Program-made: the position numbers and the translations under genes
In this document: positions 53,406-61,665 of the stretch, one piece after another
Numbering within the stretch: the first letter of the stretch is position 1
Layout of the letters: every line of letters begins with the position of its first letter
Notes under the pieces: generated by a model
Told to the model about the DNA's origin: nothing
Seen by the model: only the letters and a program-made list of their open reading frames with translations
Databases searched by the model: none
Assembly: GCA_028285245.1 (NCBI GenBank)
Contig: JANQPY010000054.1
Coordinates: forward strand, 96,715 to 160,714
DNA: 64,000 bases
Reading direction: 5' to 3'
DNA from: Gammaproteobacteria bacterium
GTDB taxonomy: Bacteria > Pseudomonadota > Gammaproteobacteria > Steroidobacterales > GCA-2729495

Positions 53406-54425
53406 CTAGGCAGCGTCTGCTGCGTCCGCCACCTCGCTGCCGCATCCCCCCCGAATCGGCAGCGGGATATCGTTGATTAGGCTGTCTACCTGGCTCTGGG
53501 TATCGGTTTCGCCAATATCGCGTACCAGTTCGGGTGTTAGGTGCGCCGCGAACAGACCCATGAAATCCACCATGTAGCTGCGTAACACTGCATCACGACG
53601 ATAGCCAAGCCAGGTGGTCACACGTGGGAACAGCCCCACGGCATCGACCGCCACCAGGTCACTCTCGTCCTGACACTCGTAAGACATCGACGCAACAATC
53701 CCGACGCCCATGCCCATGCGCACGTAAGTCTTAATGATGTCGGCATCGCGGGCGGTAAAGACCACGTCTGGCTCGAGCCCGTGATCTGCGAACGCCTGTT
53801 TGAACGAAGATTCGCCGGTCAGGCTGAACACATAAGTAATGAGCGGGTGCTGGGCCAGAGTGGGCAAATCCAGCTTGCGCTGAATCTCGGTGAGCGGATG
53901 GCCATGCGGTACCAGGACCAGTCGGTCCCACTGATAGCAAGGCAACAGGACAAGACCGGGAAACAGCTTCTGCGAACCGGTAGCGATCGCGAAATCTACC
54001 CGGTTACCGGCCACCAGTTCGGCAATCTGCTCAGAGGTACCTTGATGCAGCTCGAGACTTACCTTGGGGTACCGCTCGCGAAAATCCCGGATAACCTCCG
54101 GCAGTACGTATCTCGCCTGCGTGTGCGTCGTGGCAATCGACAGCGTCCCCTCCTGCTCACCCGACAGGTTGCTCGCCAGGCTTTTGATATTGTCGACTTC
54201 CCGCATGATCTTGCGCGCCCTGGCAATCACATCGCGGCCTGCCGGCGTGACCGCCGTCAGGCTCTTACCCTTGCGCGTGAATAGCTGGACGCCAAGCTCC
54301 TGCTCGAGAAGCTTGAGCTGTTTGCTGATGCCAGGCTGACTCGTGTAGAGCCGCTCCGCGGCGGCGGTAATATTCAGGCCGGCATCAGCGATGCCGAGCA
54401 GATAGCGAAGTTGCTGCAGGGTCAT
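53406..54425 (-). CDS. cysB: LysR-family sulfur regulator CysB
   Basis: CysB activates cysteine-biosynthesis genes in response to N-acetylserine. The 339-residue protein starts MTLQQLRYLLGIADAG with helix-turn-helix TAAAERLYTSQPGISKQLK, very close to enterobacterial CysB. The effector domain has FAIATGSQKLF and ARDADIIKTYVRMGMGVGIV, matching the family. An in-frame upstream start at 54452 adds nine residues but the family N-terminus favours 54425. It is convergent with cysH and divergent from the cysG operon, which it probably controls. Confidence 0.94.
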   Translation of the reverse strand: MTLQQLRYLLGIADAGLNITAAAERLYTSQPGISKQLKLLEQELGVQLFTRKGKSLTAVTPAGRDVIARARKIMREVDNIKSLASNLSGEQEGTLSIATTHTQARYVLPEVIRDFRERYPKVSLELHQGTSEQIAELVAGNRVDFAIATGSQKLFPGLVLLPCYQWDRLVLVPHGHPLTEIQRKLDLPTLAQHPLITYVFSLTGESSFKQAFADHGLEPDVVFTARDADIIKTYVRMGMGVGIVASMSYECQDESDLVAVDAVGLFPRVTTWLGYRRDAVLRSYMVDFMGLFAAHLTPELVRDIGETDTQSQVDSLINDIPLPIRGGCGSEVADAADAA

Positions 54426-54453
54426 GGGATGGCCCCCTCGGGGGGCGCTCATA

Positions 54454-54466
54454 TAACCACTGGTTA
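54454..54466. promoter_or_regulatory. Candidate CysB-type palindrome between cysB and cysG
   Basis: TAACCA-C-TGGTTA, a perfect six-base inverted repeat with one central base, 29 bases before the cysB start and 134 before cysG. The TGGTTA half-site recurs upstream of cysH. No clear -10/-35 pair is obvious nearby. Confidence 0.4.
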
Positions 54467-54599
54467 CATGGGCCTGTCAACGCTGCGGCAGCGCCATATA
54501 GCGGCCAGTGATATCCGCAGGCACATTGAATATTGTGGCTCCGGGCGGCACGCCGCTAAGGTACTCGCCCCGCTGGTAATCCGGCGGTGACCCACAGCA

Positions 54600-56042
54600 A
54601 TGCAGTACCTCCCCCTCTTTGCCGACATCCAGAAGCAGCCCTGCCTTGTAGTCGGCGGTGGGGAGGTTGCGCTGCGTAAAGTCCGCCAGCTCCTGCGCGC
54701 AGGCGCGCGCGTCACGGTCAACGCGCCAGCCGTCACGGCCGAGCTGGCGGCGCTTGTGGACGATGGGCAAGTTCATCATGCGGAGGCCCCGTTCAGACCT
54801 GAGCTGATTGGCGAGTCATTGCTCGTGTTCGCGGCCACGAACGACACCGAAACCAACCATGCGGTTGCTGACGCCTGCGCGCGGGCTCAGCGCTTTTGCA
54901 ACGTAGTCGATGATCGCGAGGCCTGCAGCTTCATCATGCCCTCAATCATCGATCGGGCGCCGATTACCGTGGCTGTCAGCAGCAGTGGCGAAGCCCCGGC
55001 CCTGGCGCGTTGGCTAAGGCAGCGTATCGAAGCTGATTTGCCGGGCCGGCTGGCCCATCTGGCACGGTGGATCGGCCGCTGGCGCAAGCCAGTTGGCACG
55101 CGGCTGGCAAACCAGACGGCGCGCATCGGTTTTTGGCAACGCATGCTGGATGGCGACGCCGCCGCCGCGGTGCTCGACGGCCGTGAAGGACAAGCCGACG
55201 CGTTACTTGAAAACGCTCTGAACGATCAAGCCGAGGGGGCGCCACGAGGAGAGGCCTGGCTGGTCGGCGCAGGACCCGGCGATCCAGAGCTGATCACCTT
55301 GCGCGGCCTGCACTTACTGCAGCGCGCCGACGCTGTGCTGTATGACAGCCTGGTGAATCCGGACGTGCTGGATTTCGCCCGCCGCGATGCGGACCTCGTG
55401 TGCGTTGGTAAGCGGGCCGGCAAACCATCAGTTAGTCAGGAAAGAATTAACGCCGAACTGGTCAAACGCGTGCGACAGGGACAGCGCGTGTGCCGCCTGA
55501 AGGGTGGTGACCCACTGGTATTCGGACGAGCCGGCGAAGAGATGGAGGCACTCGCTGGACACGGTCTGCCGTTCCAAGTGGTTCCAGGCATTACCGCCGG
55601 CGGCGGCGGTGCGGCCTATGCGGGCATCCCGCTCACTCATCGCCAGATGGCCGACCGGGTCACGCTGATCACGGGTCATCGGGCCGACGGTGCTGAACCG
55701 ACGGACTGGAGACCATTTGCCACGCCGGGCCACACCCTTGTCGTCTACATGGGTGCACGGCGGATTGCAGAAATTTGCAGCGCGCTGCAGCAGGCAGGCC
55801 GGCATCCGGACACGCCGGCGGCTATCATCAGCAAAGGCACGACGGAGCAGCAGCAGGTGCGCGTCACCACGCTGGCGAAGCTGGCCCAGTCTGCCGATGC
55901 GACGACGCATGAGGACATCGCAACCCCCGCTGTATTTATCGTGGGTGAAGTCGCCGCGCTTGGCGAAACCCTAAACTGGTTCGGTAATCCAGAAGCTCAA
56001 ACGGCGCAGAACATACCGCAGCTTAAAGAAGGAACTGCCTGA
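54600..56042 (+). CDS. cysG: Siroheme synthase CysG
   Basis: CysG makes siroheme, the cofactor of sulfite reductase, from uroporphyrinogen III. The 480-residue protein has the N-terminal precorrin-2 dehydrogenase/ferrochelatase half (1-210, with VVGGGEVALRKV and AVSSSGEAPALARWLRQ). The C-terminal uroporphyrinogen methyltransferase (about 215-470) has VGAGPGDPELITLRGL, RLKGGDPLVFGRAGEE and YAGIPLTHR. The stop overlaps the cysK start by one base (TGATG), so it leads the cysG-cysK-hem operon. Confidence 0.95.
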   Translation: MQYLPLFADIQKQPCLVVGGGEVALRKVRQLLRAGARVTVNAPAVTAELAALVDDGQVHHAEAPFRPELIGESLLVFAATNDTETNHAVADACARAQRFCNVVDDREACSFIMPSIIDRAPITVAVSSSGEAPALARWLRQRIEADLPGRLAHLARWIGRWRKPVGTRLANQTARIGFWQRMLDGDAAAAVLDGREGQADALLENALNDQAEGAPRGEAWLVGAGPGDPELITLRGLHLLQRADAVLYDSLVNPDVLDFARRDADLVCVGKRAGKPSVSQERINAELVKRVRQGQRVCRLKGGDPLVFGRAGEEMEALAGHGLPFQVVPGITAGGGGAAYAGIPLTHRQMADRVTLITGHRADGAEPTDWRPFATPGHTLVVYMGARRIAEICSALQQAGRHPDTPAAIISKGTTEQQQVRVTTLAKLAQSADATTHEDIATPAVFIVGEVAALGETLNWFGNPEAQTAQNIPQLKEGTA

Positions 56043-56998
56043 TGATTTACGACAGCATTCTAGACACGATCGGCAACACACCGGTCGTTCGGCTCAACCG
56101 GCTGGCGCCTGACGGCATCGACATGTTCGTGAAAGTCGAGGCGTTCAACCCGCTTGGCTCAGTGAAAGACCGGCTGGCCCTGGCCATCGTCAACGATGCA
56201 GAAAAACGCGGGCTGCTCAAGCCGGGCCAGACTATCGTTGAAGCCACTTCCGGCAACACAGGCATCGCGCTGGCTATGGTCTGCGCGGCGAAGGGCTATG
56301 GATTCGTCGCAACCATGGCCGAAACGTTCTCCATCGAACGCCGCAAGATTATGCGCGGCCTTGGAGCAAAAGTAATTCTGACGCCGGCGGCTGAGAAAGG
56401 CACCGGTATGGTGCGCCGCGCGGCCGAGCTGGCGGAGAAGCATGGCTGGTTTCTGGCCAGGCAGTTCGAGAATCCCGCAAACCCCGCTTATCACCGCAAC
56501 ACGACGGGCCCGGAGATACTGCGCGACTTCGCGAATCAACGGCTGGACTTTTGGGTGACAGGCTGGGGCACCGGCGGGACGCTGACCGGCGCGGGCGCGA
56601 TGCTTAAGGAAGCCAGACCGGAACTCAAAGTAATCGCAACAGAGCCTGCGGAGGCGTCGCTGCTGGGCGGGGCCGATTGGAAGCCACACAAAATTCAGGG
56701 CTGGACACCAAATTTTCTGCCGGACGTGCTCGACCGCGACATTTACGATCAGCTGGTGACGGTCACTGATGAAGACGGTAAGCACTGGGCCACGCGCCTG
56801 GCGCGCGAAGAAGGTATTTTCGTCGGGTTGTCCGCAGGGGCGACGCTCGCCGCTGCCATGGAAATCGCTAAAACGGCGCCAGCGGGAAGCAGTATTCTGA
56901 CGATGCTGCCCGACACCGGTGAACGCTACCTGAGCACTTATCTCTTCGAGGGGATCGAAGAAGGATCCGACGACGAATGGCTCGCAAGCCTGGCGTAG
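56042..56998 (+). CDS. cysK: Cysteine synthase (O-acetylserine sulfhydrylase)
   Basis: A PLP enzyme of 318 residues that makes cysteine from O-acetylserine and sulfide. The PLP lysine is in NPLGSVKDRLAL (about residue 42), the phosphate/substrate loop is EATSGNTGIALA, and GWGTGGTLTGAG and FVGLSAGATLAAA are the expected contacts. The segment KPHKIQGWTPNFLPDVL places it nearer CysK than CysM. It starts at the last base of the cysG stop and overlaps the next gene by 22 bases. Confidence 0.93.
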   Translation: MIYDSILDTIGNTPVVRLNRLAPDGIDMFVKVEAFNPLGSVKDRLALAIVNDAEKRGLLKPGQTIVEATSGNTGIALAMVCAAKGYGFVATMAETFSIERRKIMRGLGAKVILTPAAEKGTGMVRRAAELAEKHGWFLARQFENPANPAYHRNTTGPEILRDFANQRLDFWVTGWGTGGTLTGAGAMLKEARPELKVIATEPAEASLLGGADWKPHKIQGWTPNFLPDVLDRDIYDQLVTVTDEDGKHWATRLAREEGIFVGLSAGATLAAAMEIAKTAPAGSSILTMLPDTGERYLSTYLFEGIEEGSDDEWLASLA

Positions 56999-57888
56999 GC
57001 CGGCACGCAAACTCCGTGCCGGATATGGCGGCGCGCGTGTACGTTGCACACTGGCAGCGGGCGCCATCACGGATGCTGCGGGCGCCGACGGGAACGCTCG
57101 AGATCACCACTTGCCTGAGAACGCTTTGGATCAGCCCAACACCGCTGCCGCAAGATCTCGCGGGCACGCCGGAACGCTTTGAACATCGCGATGCGCATCG
57201 CTTCCTGCTGGAAGTAATGACCGGATTGCGCAGCAAGATAGCCGGCGAAACAAACGTCCTTGGGCAGTGCCGCAGAGCCTGGCGTTCATTCGGCGAGCGA
57301 AACCCCAGGCGGCCCGAGCTACAGACTTTGATGCATCGCCTGTTCTCGCAGGCCGCTGAGATTCGCCGGACGTATCTCGAGGGCATCGGCGGCGCCTCTT
57401 ACGGCAGCCTGTTGCGCATGCTGCTTCGCCCTGCCCGCGACGACCGCATCCTGATCGTGGGTGCCGGTGCGCTGGCGCAGTCCATATTGCCTTACCTGCG
57501 CGCCTGGCCGATTGGCGTTTGGAATCATCGCAACATCGACGAACAGTTTTCGCGCGTTCGCATATTCGCCCCAGAGGAGGCAGAACAGGCTGCTGCCTGG
57601 GGCGAGCACGTCGTCATGACCACGCCTGCTGATGCGTGTAACGACTTGCAGTGGGCACAACTTCTGTCCCGCCAGCCAAAACGCAGCGTCGTGCATCTTG
57701 GTCACCGGCGTGGGAGCCACTTTCCACTGCCAACCGACACGCGCAGCTGGCAGCTCGATGACCTGTTCGATTTGGCCGAGGCACAGGCGAACGTTCGCTC
57801 CCTGCAGGTGGAACGTGCGCGGCGCGCGTGCGCTGAACTGGCACTTGCCGAACCAACGCGGCTTCCCGCGCTGCAGGCAAATTCCTAG
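56977..57888 (+). CDS. hemA: Short glutamyl-tRNA reductase-like protein
   Basis: A divergent glutamyl-tRNA reductase homologue of 303 residues (normal length about 420). The catalytic-cysteine region is LEITTCLRTLWI, and TGLRSKIAGETNVLGQ matches the family's GL-x-S-x-x-x-GE-x-x-I-x-GQ. The NADPH domain begins with ILIVGAGALAQSI, and the helix start DDLFDLAEAQAN is kept. The C-terminal dimerisation domain (about 100 residues) is missing and the N-terminal domain is shortened. The start at 56977 has an AAGGA site, but the ATG at 57025 (MAARVYVAHWQRAP) fits the family N-terminus better. It lies between cysK and hemC; it probably supplies glutamate-1-semialdehyde, or is a regulatory or inactive paralogue. 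Confidence 0.7.
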   Translation: MARKPGVGRHANSVPDMAARVYVAHWQRAPSRMLRAPTGTLEITTCLRTLWISPTPLPQDLAGTPERFEHRDAHRFLLEVMTGLRSKIAGETNVLGQCRRAWRSFGERNPRRPELQTLMHRLFSQAAEIRRTYLEGIGGASYGSLLRMLLRPARDDRILIVGAGALAQSILPYLRAWPIGVWNHRNIDEQFSRVRIFAPEEAEQAAAWGEHVVMTTPADACNDLQWAQLLSRQPKRSVVHLGHRRGSHFPLPTDTRSWQLDDLFDLAEAQANVRSLQVERARRACAELALAEPTRLPALQANS

Positions 57889-57890
57889 TC

Positions 57891-59399
57891 ATGCCAAGGC
57901 AGAGACTCCGGCTGGGCACGCGCGGCTCATTGCTGGCCGTGGCGCAATCGCGGCAGGTCGCCGAACGGCTGCGTCAGCACCACCGCGAGCTTCAGGTTGA
58001 GCTTGTCACGGTAGAAACAGCGGGTGACCTTGACCAGGCCACGCCGCTGAAATCCGTCGCGAACCCCGGCTTTTTTTCCGACGAGCTGCAGAGCGTGCTG
58101 CGCGCGGGCACGGTCGATGCAGTCGTTCACTCACGCAAGGACCTGCCGACCGGGCTACCGTCAGACCTTCCGGTCACGGCAATGCCTTTACGCGCTAACC
58201 CGCGCGACGTAGTGGTGTTTCGTGCCGACGTAGAGGAACGGCTCAAACGCGGGCAAACCCTGCGCATTGGCACCTCATCGAACCGGCGGGAAAAGTTCGT
58301 GCTGCAGTTTCTTGCAGAACATCTGCCGGCCTTCACCAAACCGCCGGTGTTAGAGGCGCATTCTCTGCGCGGCCCGGTTGACCAACGGCTGCACAAACTT
58401 CGCGATAAGGATCCGGCCGGCTTGGATGGCGTCGTGCTGGCACTGGCGGGTCTGGAGCGTCTCTGGTCGGATATCGATGGACGTAACGCGATTGCCGATG
58501 AGCTCAAGAACAGGCGCTGGATGGTGCTGCCGCTGGAGGCCTGTCCAGCCGCGCCGGGCCAGGGAGCGCTTGCCCTGCAGACCCGACGTGAGGATACGCA
58601 GACGCAATCGCTCGTCGCTCCATTGCACGATGCAAACACCGCGCGACTCGTTGAGGAAGAGTACGCGGCCGTTGCAAGTCTGGCGCCTGAACGGCGCAAC
58701 TCGGCCGCCGCCACCGCCATCGACATGCCAAACCTCGACACGCTGTTGTTCCTACGCACAGCGGACCATCATTCTATCGGGCAAGTCGCGTGGCCACGGC
58801 CGCCGACACCGGTGACTGCGCTGCCCTGGGACAGCACCGAATGGATGTCTCAGCAGCAAGCCGAGGAGATTGCCTGTGACGCGCTGCCCGACGGGCCAGT
58901 ATTCGTGGCTAATGCCCGCGCCGCGCATGCGTCAATGCCCTCACTGTCAAACCGGCGTGTCTGGGTCAGCGGCCTGCCGTCATGGCGCACGCTGGCCGAA
59001 CGAGGCGTCTGGGTGGAGGGCTGTGCGGACTCCCTCGGCTTCGCATCTATAGTGCCAACGCTTACCGTGCCGGTTTTGGGGCTGCCGCCGCTGACTGACT
59101 GGCTTGTGCTGACCCGCAACGGCGCGGAGCACTCATGGCGAGGCTCTGGCGTGCATCGGGTGTTGGGCACCTACCGCCTGCGCCCGCGGGAACCGGATGC
59201 CGCCGAGCGCGCCGCGGTGGCTGCAGCGACCCACTACTACTGGAGCAGCGTGCGGCAGTACGACACTTTCGCGAAGAACACTGCCCGCGGCGCCCATCAC
59301 GCCTGCGGGCCGGGAAAAACAGCCGCGGGATTAATGGCCAAGGGACTCGCGCCCGACGTGTTTCCGAGCCGCGAGGCATGGCGTCAGTGGCTGCCATAA
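57891..59399 (+). CDS. hemC: HemC-HemD-like fusion lacking the dipyrromethane cysteine
   Basis: A 502-residue protein. The first 260 residues are hydroxymethylbilane synthase-like: LGTRGSLLAVAQ, HSRKDLP (Lys83, Asp84), GTSSNRRE (Arg132, Arg133), SLRGPVDQR (Arg160, Arg166) and APGQGALALQTR. The place of the cofactor loop, usually GGC-x-x-P-x-G, reads LAPERRNSAAATA at 264-276, with no cysteine. The C-terminal part (about 320-502) resembles a poorly conserved uroporphyrinogen-III synthase, with YYWSSVRQYDTF and ACGPGKTAAGLMAKGLAPDV. Retention of the substrate-binding Arg and Asp residues with loss of the cofactor Cys is striking. It starts three bases after the hemA-like gene and overlaps hemB by 22 bases. 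Confidence 0.72.
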   Translation: MPRQRLRLGTRGSLLAVAQSRQVAERLRQHHRELQVELVTVETAGDLDQATPLKSVANPGFFSDELQSVLRAGTVDAVVHSRKDLPTGLPSDLPVTAMPLRANPRDVVVFRADVEERLKRGQTLRIGTSSNRREKFVLQFLAEHLPAFTKPPVLEAHSLRGPVDQRLHKLRDKDPAGLDGVVLALAGLERLWSDIDGRNAIADELKNRRWMVLPLEACPAAPGQGALALQTRREDTQTQSLVAPLHDANTARLVEEEYAAVASLAPERRNSAAATAIDMPNLDTLLFLRTADHHSIGQVAWPRPPTPVTALPWDSTEWMSQQQAEEIACDALPDGPVFVANARAAHASMPSLSNRRVWVSGLPSWRTLAERGVWVEGCADSLGFASIVPTLTVPVLGLPPLTDWLVLTRNGAEHSWRGSGVHRVLGTYRLRPREPDAAERAAVAAATHYYWSSVRQYDTFAKNTARGAHHACGPGKTAAGLMAKGLAPDVFPSREAWRQWLP

Positions 59400-60355
59400 A
59401 CCTTCGGCGTCGCCGGCTTAATCGTCATCTGCGTGAGCTGTCGCGCGAAGTTCGCTTGGCTACCGAGCAGCTGGTGCAGCCGGTGTTTGTCGTTGATGGG
59501 CTGCGCGCGCGCGAACCGGTTAACGGACTCAATTCGGTGTGGCGCGACACGCCGGAAACGTTGCTGAAACAAATCGAAGCCGATCTCGAAAGCGGGATAA
59601 CCAAGTTCCTGCTGTTTTGCGTACCCAGCGAAAAACACGAACGCGACTTCAACCACGACTTTGCCGCCACCCAGATTCAGGCCATAAAGGCCCGTTTCGG
59701 CAGCGACCTGTGGCTGGCCGTTGACGTATGCCTTTGCTCCCACACCACCCACGGCCACTGCGGCGTGTTGAACGACACCCAGGACTACGTGCGCAATGAT
59801 GCGACCGTGGAGCAGCTCGTTATCGCGGCGAATCAATTTAGCGCCGCCGGTGCTGACTGCGTCGCGCCATCGGACATGATGGACGGCAGAGTGGCTGCGA
59901 TTCGCAGCGCGCTGGACAGCCATGGCGGCGAACGCACGGCCATCATGAGCTACGCGGCGAAGTTTCACTCGAGCTATTACGGTCCCTTCCGGGACGCGGC
60001 GAACTCGGCACCCGCCGATCTGGAAGCGCTGGGTGATCGCAGTTCCTATCAGCTGGATCCCGCGAGACCAGCCGATGCACTCGCCTGCGCCAAACGCGAT
60101 GCCGACGAGGGCGCCGATATCCTGATGGTGAAGCCCGGTCAGCCGTATCTCGATGTGCTCGCCAACTTAAGTCGTGAGGTGCCCCATACCTGGGCCGTTT
60201 ATCAGGTGAGCGGTGAACAGGCAGCAATTGATGTGCTCGACGAGCAGGGTTTGGCGGATGGCAAACGCGCGCAGCTGGAAGCCTGGACCGGCTTCGCGCG
60301 TGCCGGCGCGCAGGTGATCATCAGCTACGCTGCGCGGCGCAGATTACTGGCGTGA
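59378..60355 (+). CDS. hemB: Porphobilinogen synthase (ALA dehydratase)
   Basis: HemB condenses two 5-aminolevulinates to porphobilinogen. The 325-residue protein has the metal-binding cysteines Cys118, Cys120 and Cys128 in DVCLCSHTTHGHCGV. The two Schiff-base lysines are Lys195 in IMSYAAKFHSSYYGPFRDA and Lys252 in ILMVKPGQPYL. APSDMMDGRVAAIR is also typical. All expected catalytic residues are present, though the sequence is divergent from the usual proteobacterial form. The ATG at 59378 overlaps hemC; a GTG at 59387 is an alternative. A much longer in-frame upstream extension is spurious. It overlaps hemL by four bases. Confidence 0.9.
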   Translation: MASVAAINLRRRRLNRHLRELSREVRLATEQLVQPVFVVDGLRAREPVNGLNSVWRDTPETLLKQIEADLESGITKFLLFCVPSEKHERDFNHDFAATQIQAIKARFGSDLWLAVDVCLCSHTTHGHCGVLNDTQDYVRNDATVEQLVIAANQFSAAGADCVAPSDMMDGRVAAIRSALDSHGGERTAIMSYAAKFHSSYYGPFRDAANSAPADLEALGDRSSYQLDPARPADALACAKRDADEGADILMVKPGQPYLDVLANLSREVPHTWAVYQVSGEQAAIDVLDEQGLADGKRAQLEAWTGFARAGAQVIISYAARRRLLA

Positions 60356-61614
60356 ACGATGCTGATCTTTTCGAGCGCGCGCGCCGTGTAACACCGGGTG
60401 GCGTTCATTCGCCCGTCCGCGCGTTTGGCCAGGTTGGCGGCTCTCCGGTATTTGTACGCAGCGCTTCCGGTGCCGAACTGGAGGCAACCGACGGCCGACG
60501 CTATCTGGATTTCTGCATGGCTTTCGGCCCGCTGATTCTGGGTCATCGGCCCAAAACGGTGAGCGAGGCGTTGCACGCGGCGCTGGACCGGGGGTGGAGC
60601 TTTGGAACAGCAGAAACGGTATCGCTTGAGCTCTCGGAGCTAATCACGGGGCAATTGCCCCATGTCGAGCAGATCCGGTTCGTGAACTCCGGCACCGAAG
60701 CGGTGATGACGGCACTGCGCATCGCGCGCGCGGCGACCGGCCGGGATGAGATCTTGAAGTTCGACGGCTGCTATCACGGCCATGCCGACGGTCTGCTGAT
60801 CCGTGGGGGCTCAGGTCTGGCCGGGCAAAGCCAGCCCGACTCCACCGGCGTACCAAAGGCAATCGGTGCATTAACAAGAGTCGCCCCGCTCGATGACGAG
60901 GCCATGTTGCGCGACGTGTTTGGAGCGCACGGCGAGAAACTAGCGGCGGTCATCATCGAACCTTTGCCAGCCAACTACGGTTTGTTACCGCAGCGAAAAG
61001 AATTTTTGAAGCTGGTGTCATCGCTGGCGCGGGCAGCCGGCTGTTTGGTGGTTCTTGATGAGGTGATTACCGGGTTCAGGTTGGGTTTCGGCGGCATGGC
61101 TCAGAAATACAAGCTGGACGCTGATTTGGTGACCTGGGGAAAGATCATCGGCGGCGGTCTGCCGGTAGGCGCGGTAGCAGGGCGGCGCGACCTGATGGAA
61201 ATGCTGGCGCCGACCGGCGATGCCTACCAGGCCGGCACGCTAAGCGCGAATCCGCTGGCAATGACCGGCGGGCATGCAACGCTTAATTCACTCGAGAATG
61301 GCGATGTCTATGCTGAGTTGGAGCGCCTCGGGCAATACCTGGAAGCAGGCGTCACCGAGATTGGAAACCTGCAGATTATTCGAGAAGGCTCCTTGTTTTG
61401 GCTTCTGACGGGTCACTCAGACTCTATGCCAATCCGCCGCCCGGACCGGATTCCCAGCGGCCATGCCAAGACTTACCCTGCCCTGTTCCACGGGCTACTG
61501 GAGCAATGCATCTACCTGCCGCCCAGTCCTGTTGAGGCCTGCTTCCTGTCGGCCGCGCACACAAAAGCGCATATCGACCAGCTGCTTGAGGGCTTGCGCC
61601 GCACAATCCCCTAA
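60352..61614 (+). CDS. hemL: Glutamate-1-semialdehyde 2,1-aminomutase
   Basis: HemL converts glutamate-1-semialdehyde to 5-aminolevulinate. The 420-residue protein has PGGVHSPVRAF, the PLP lysine Lys264 in VTWGKIIGGGLPVGA, the gating-region RFVNSGTEAVMTALR and LVVLDEVITGFRLGFGG. It starts with GTG in a GTGA overlap with hemB. Its co-location with a HemA homologue is functionally consistent, since the two enzymes act in sequence with channelling of the semialdehyde. Confidence 0.92.
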   Translation: MNDADLFERARRVTPGGVHSPVRAFGQVGGSPVFVRSASGAELEATDGRRYLDFCMAFGPLILGHRPKTVSEALHAALDRGWSFGTAETVSLELSELITGQLPHVEQIRFVNSGTEAVMTALRIARAATGRDEILKFDGCYHGHADGLLIRGGSGLAGQSQPDSTGVPKAIGALTRVAPLDDEAMLRDVFGAHGEKLAAVIIEPLPANYGLLPQRKEFLKLVSSLARAAGCLVVLDEVITGFRLGFGGMAQKYKLDADLVTWGKIIGGGLPVGAVAGRRDLMEMLAPTGDAYQAGTLSANPLAMTGGHATLNSLENGDVYAELERLGQYLEAGVTEIGNLQIIREGSLFWLLTGHSDSMPIRRPDRIPSGHAKTYPALFHGLLEQCIYLPPSPVEACFLSAAHTKAHIDQLLEGLRRTIP

Positions 61615-61665
61615 AACCGCGACCAGGCACTCAATTTTCTGGCCGGACTGCCGATTCAGGTCAAT

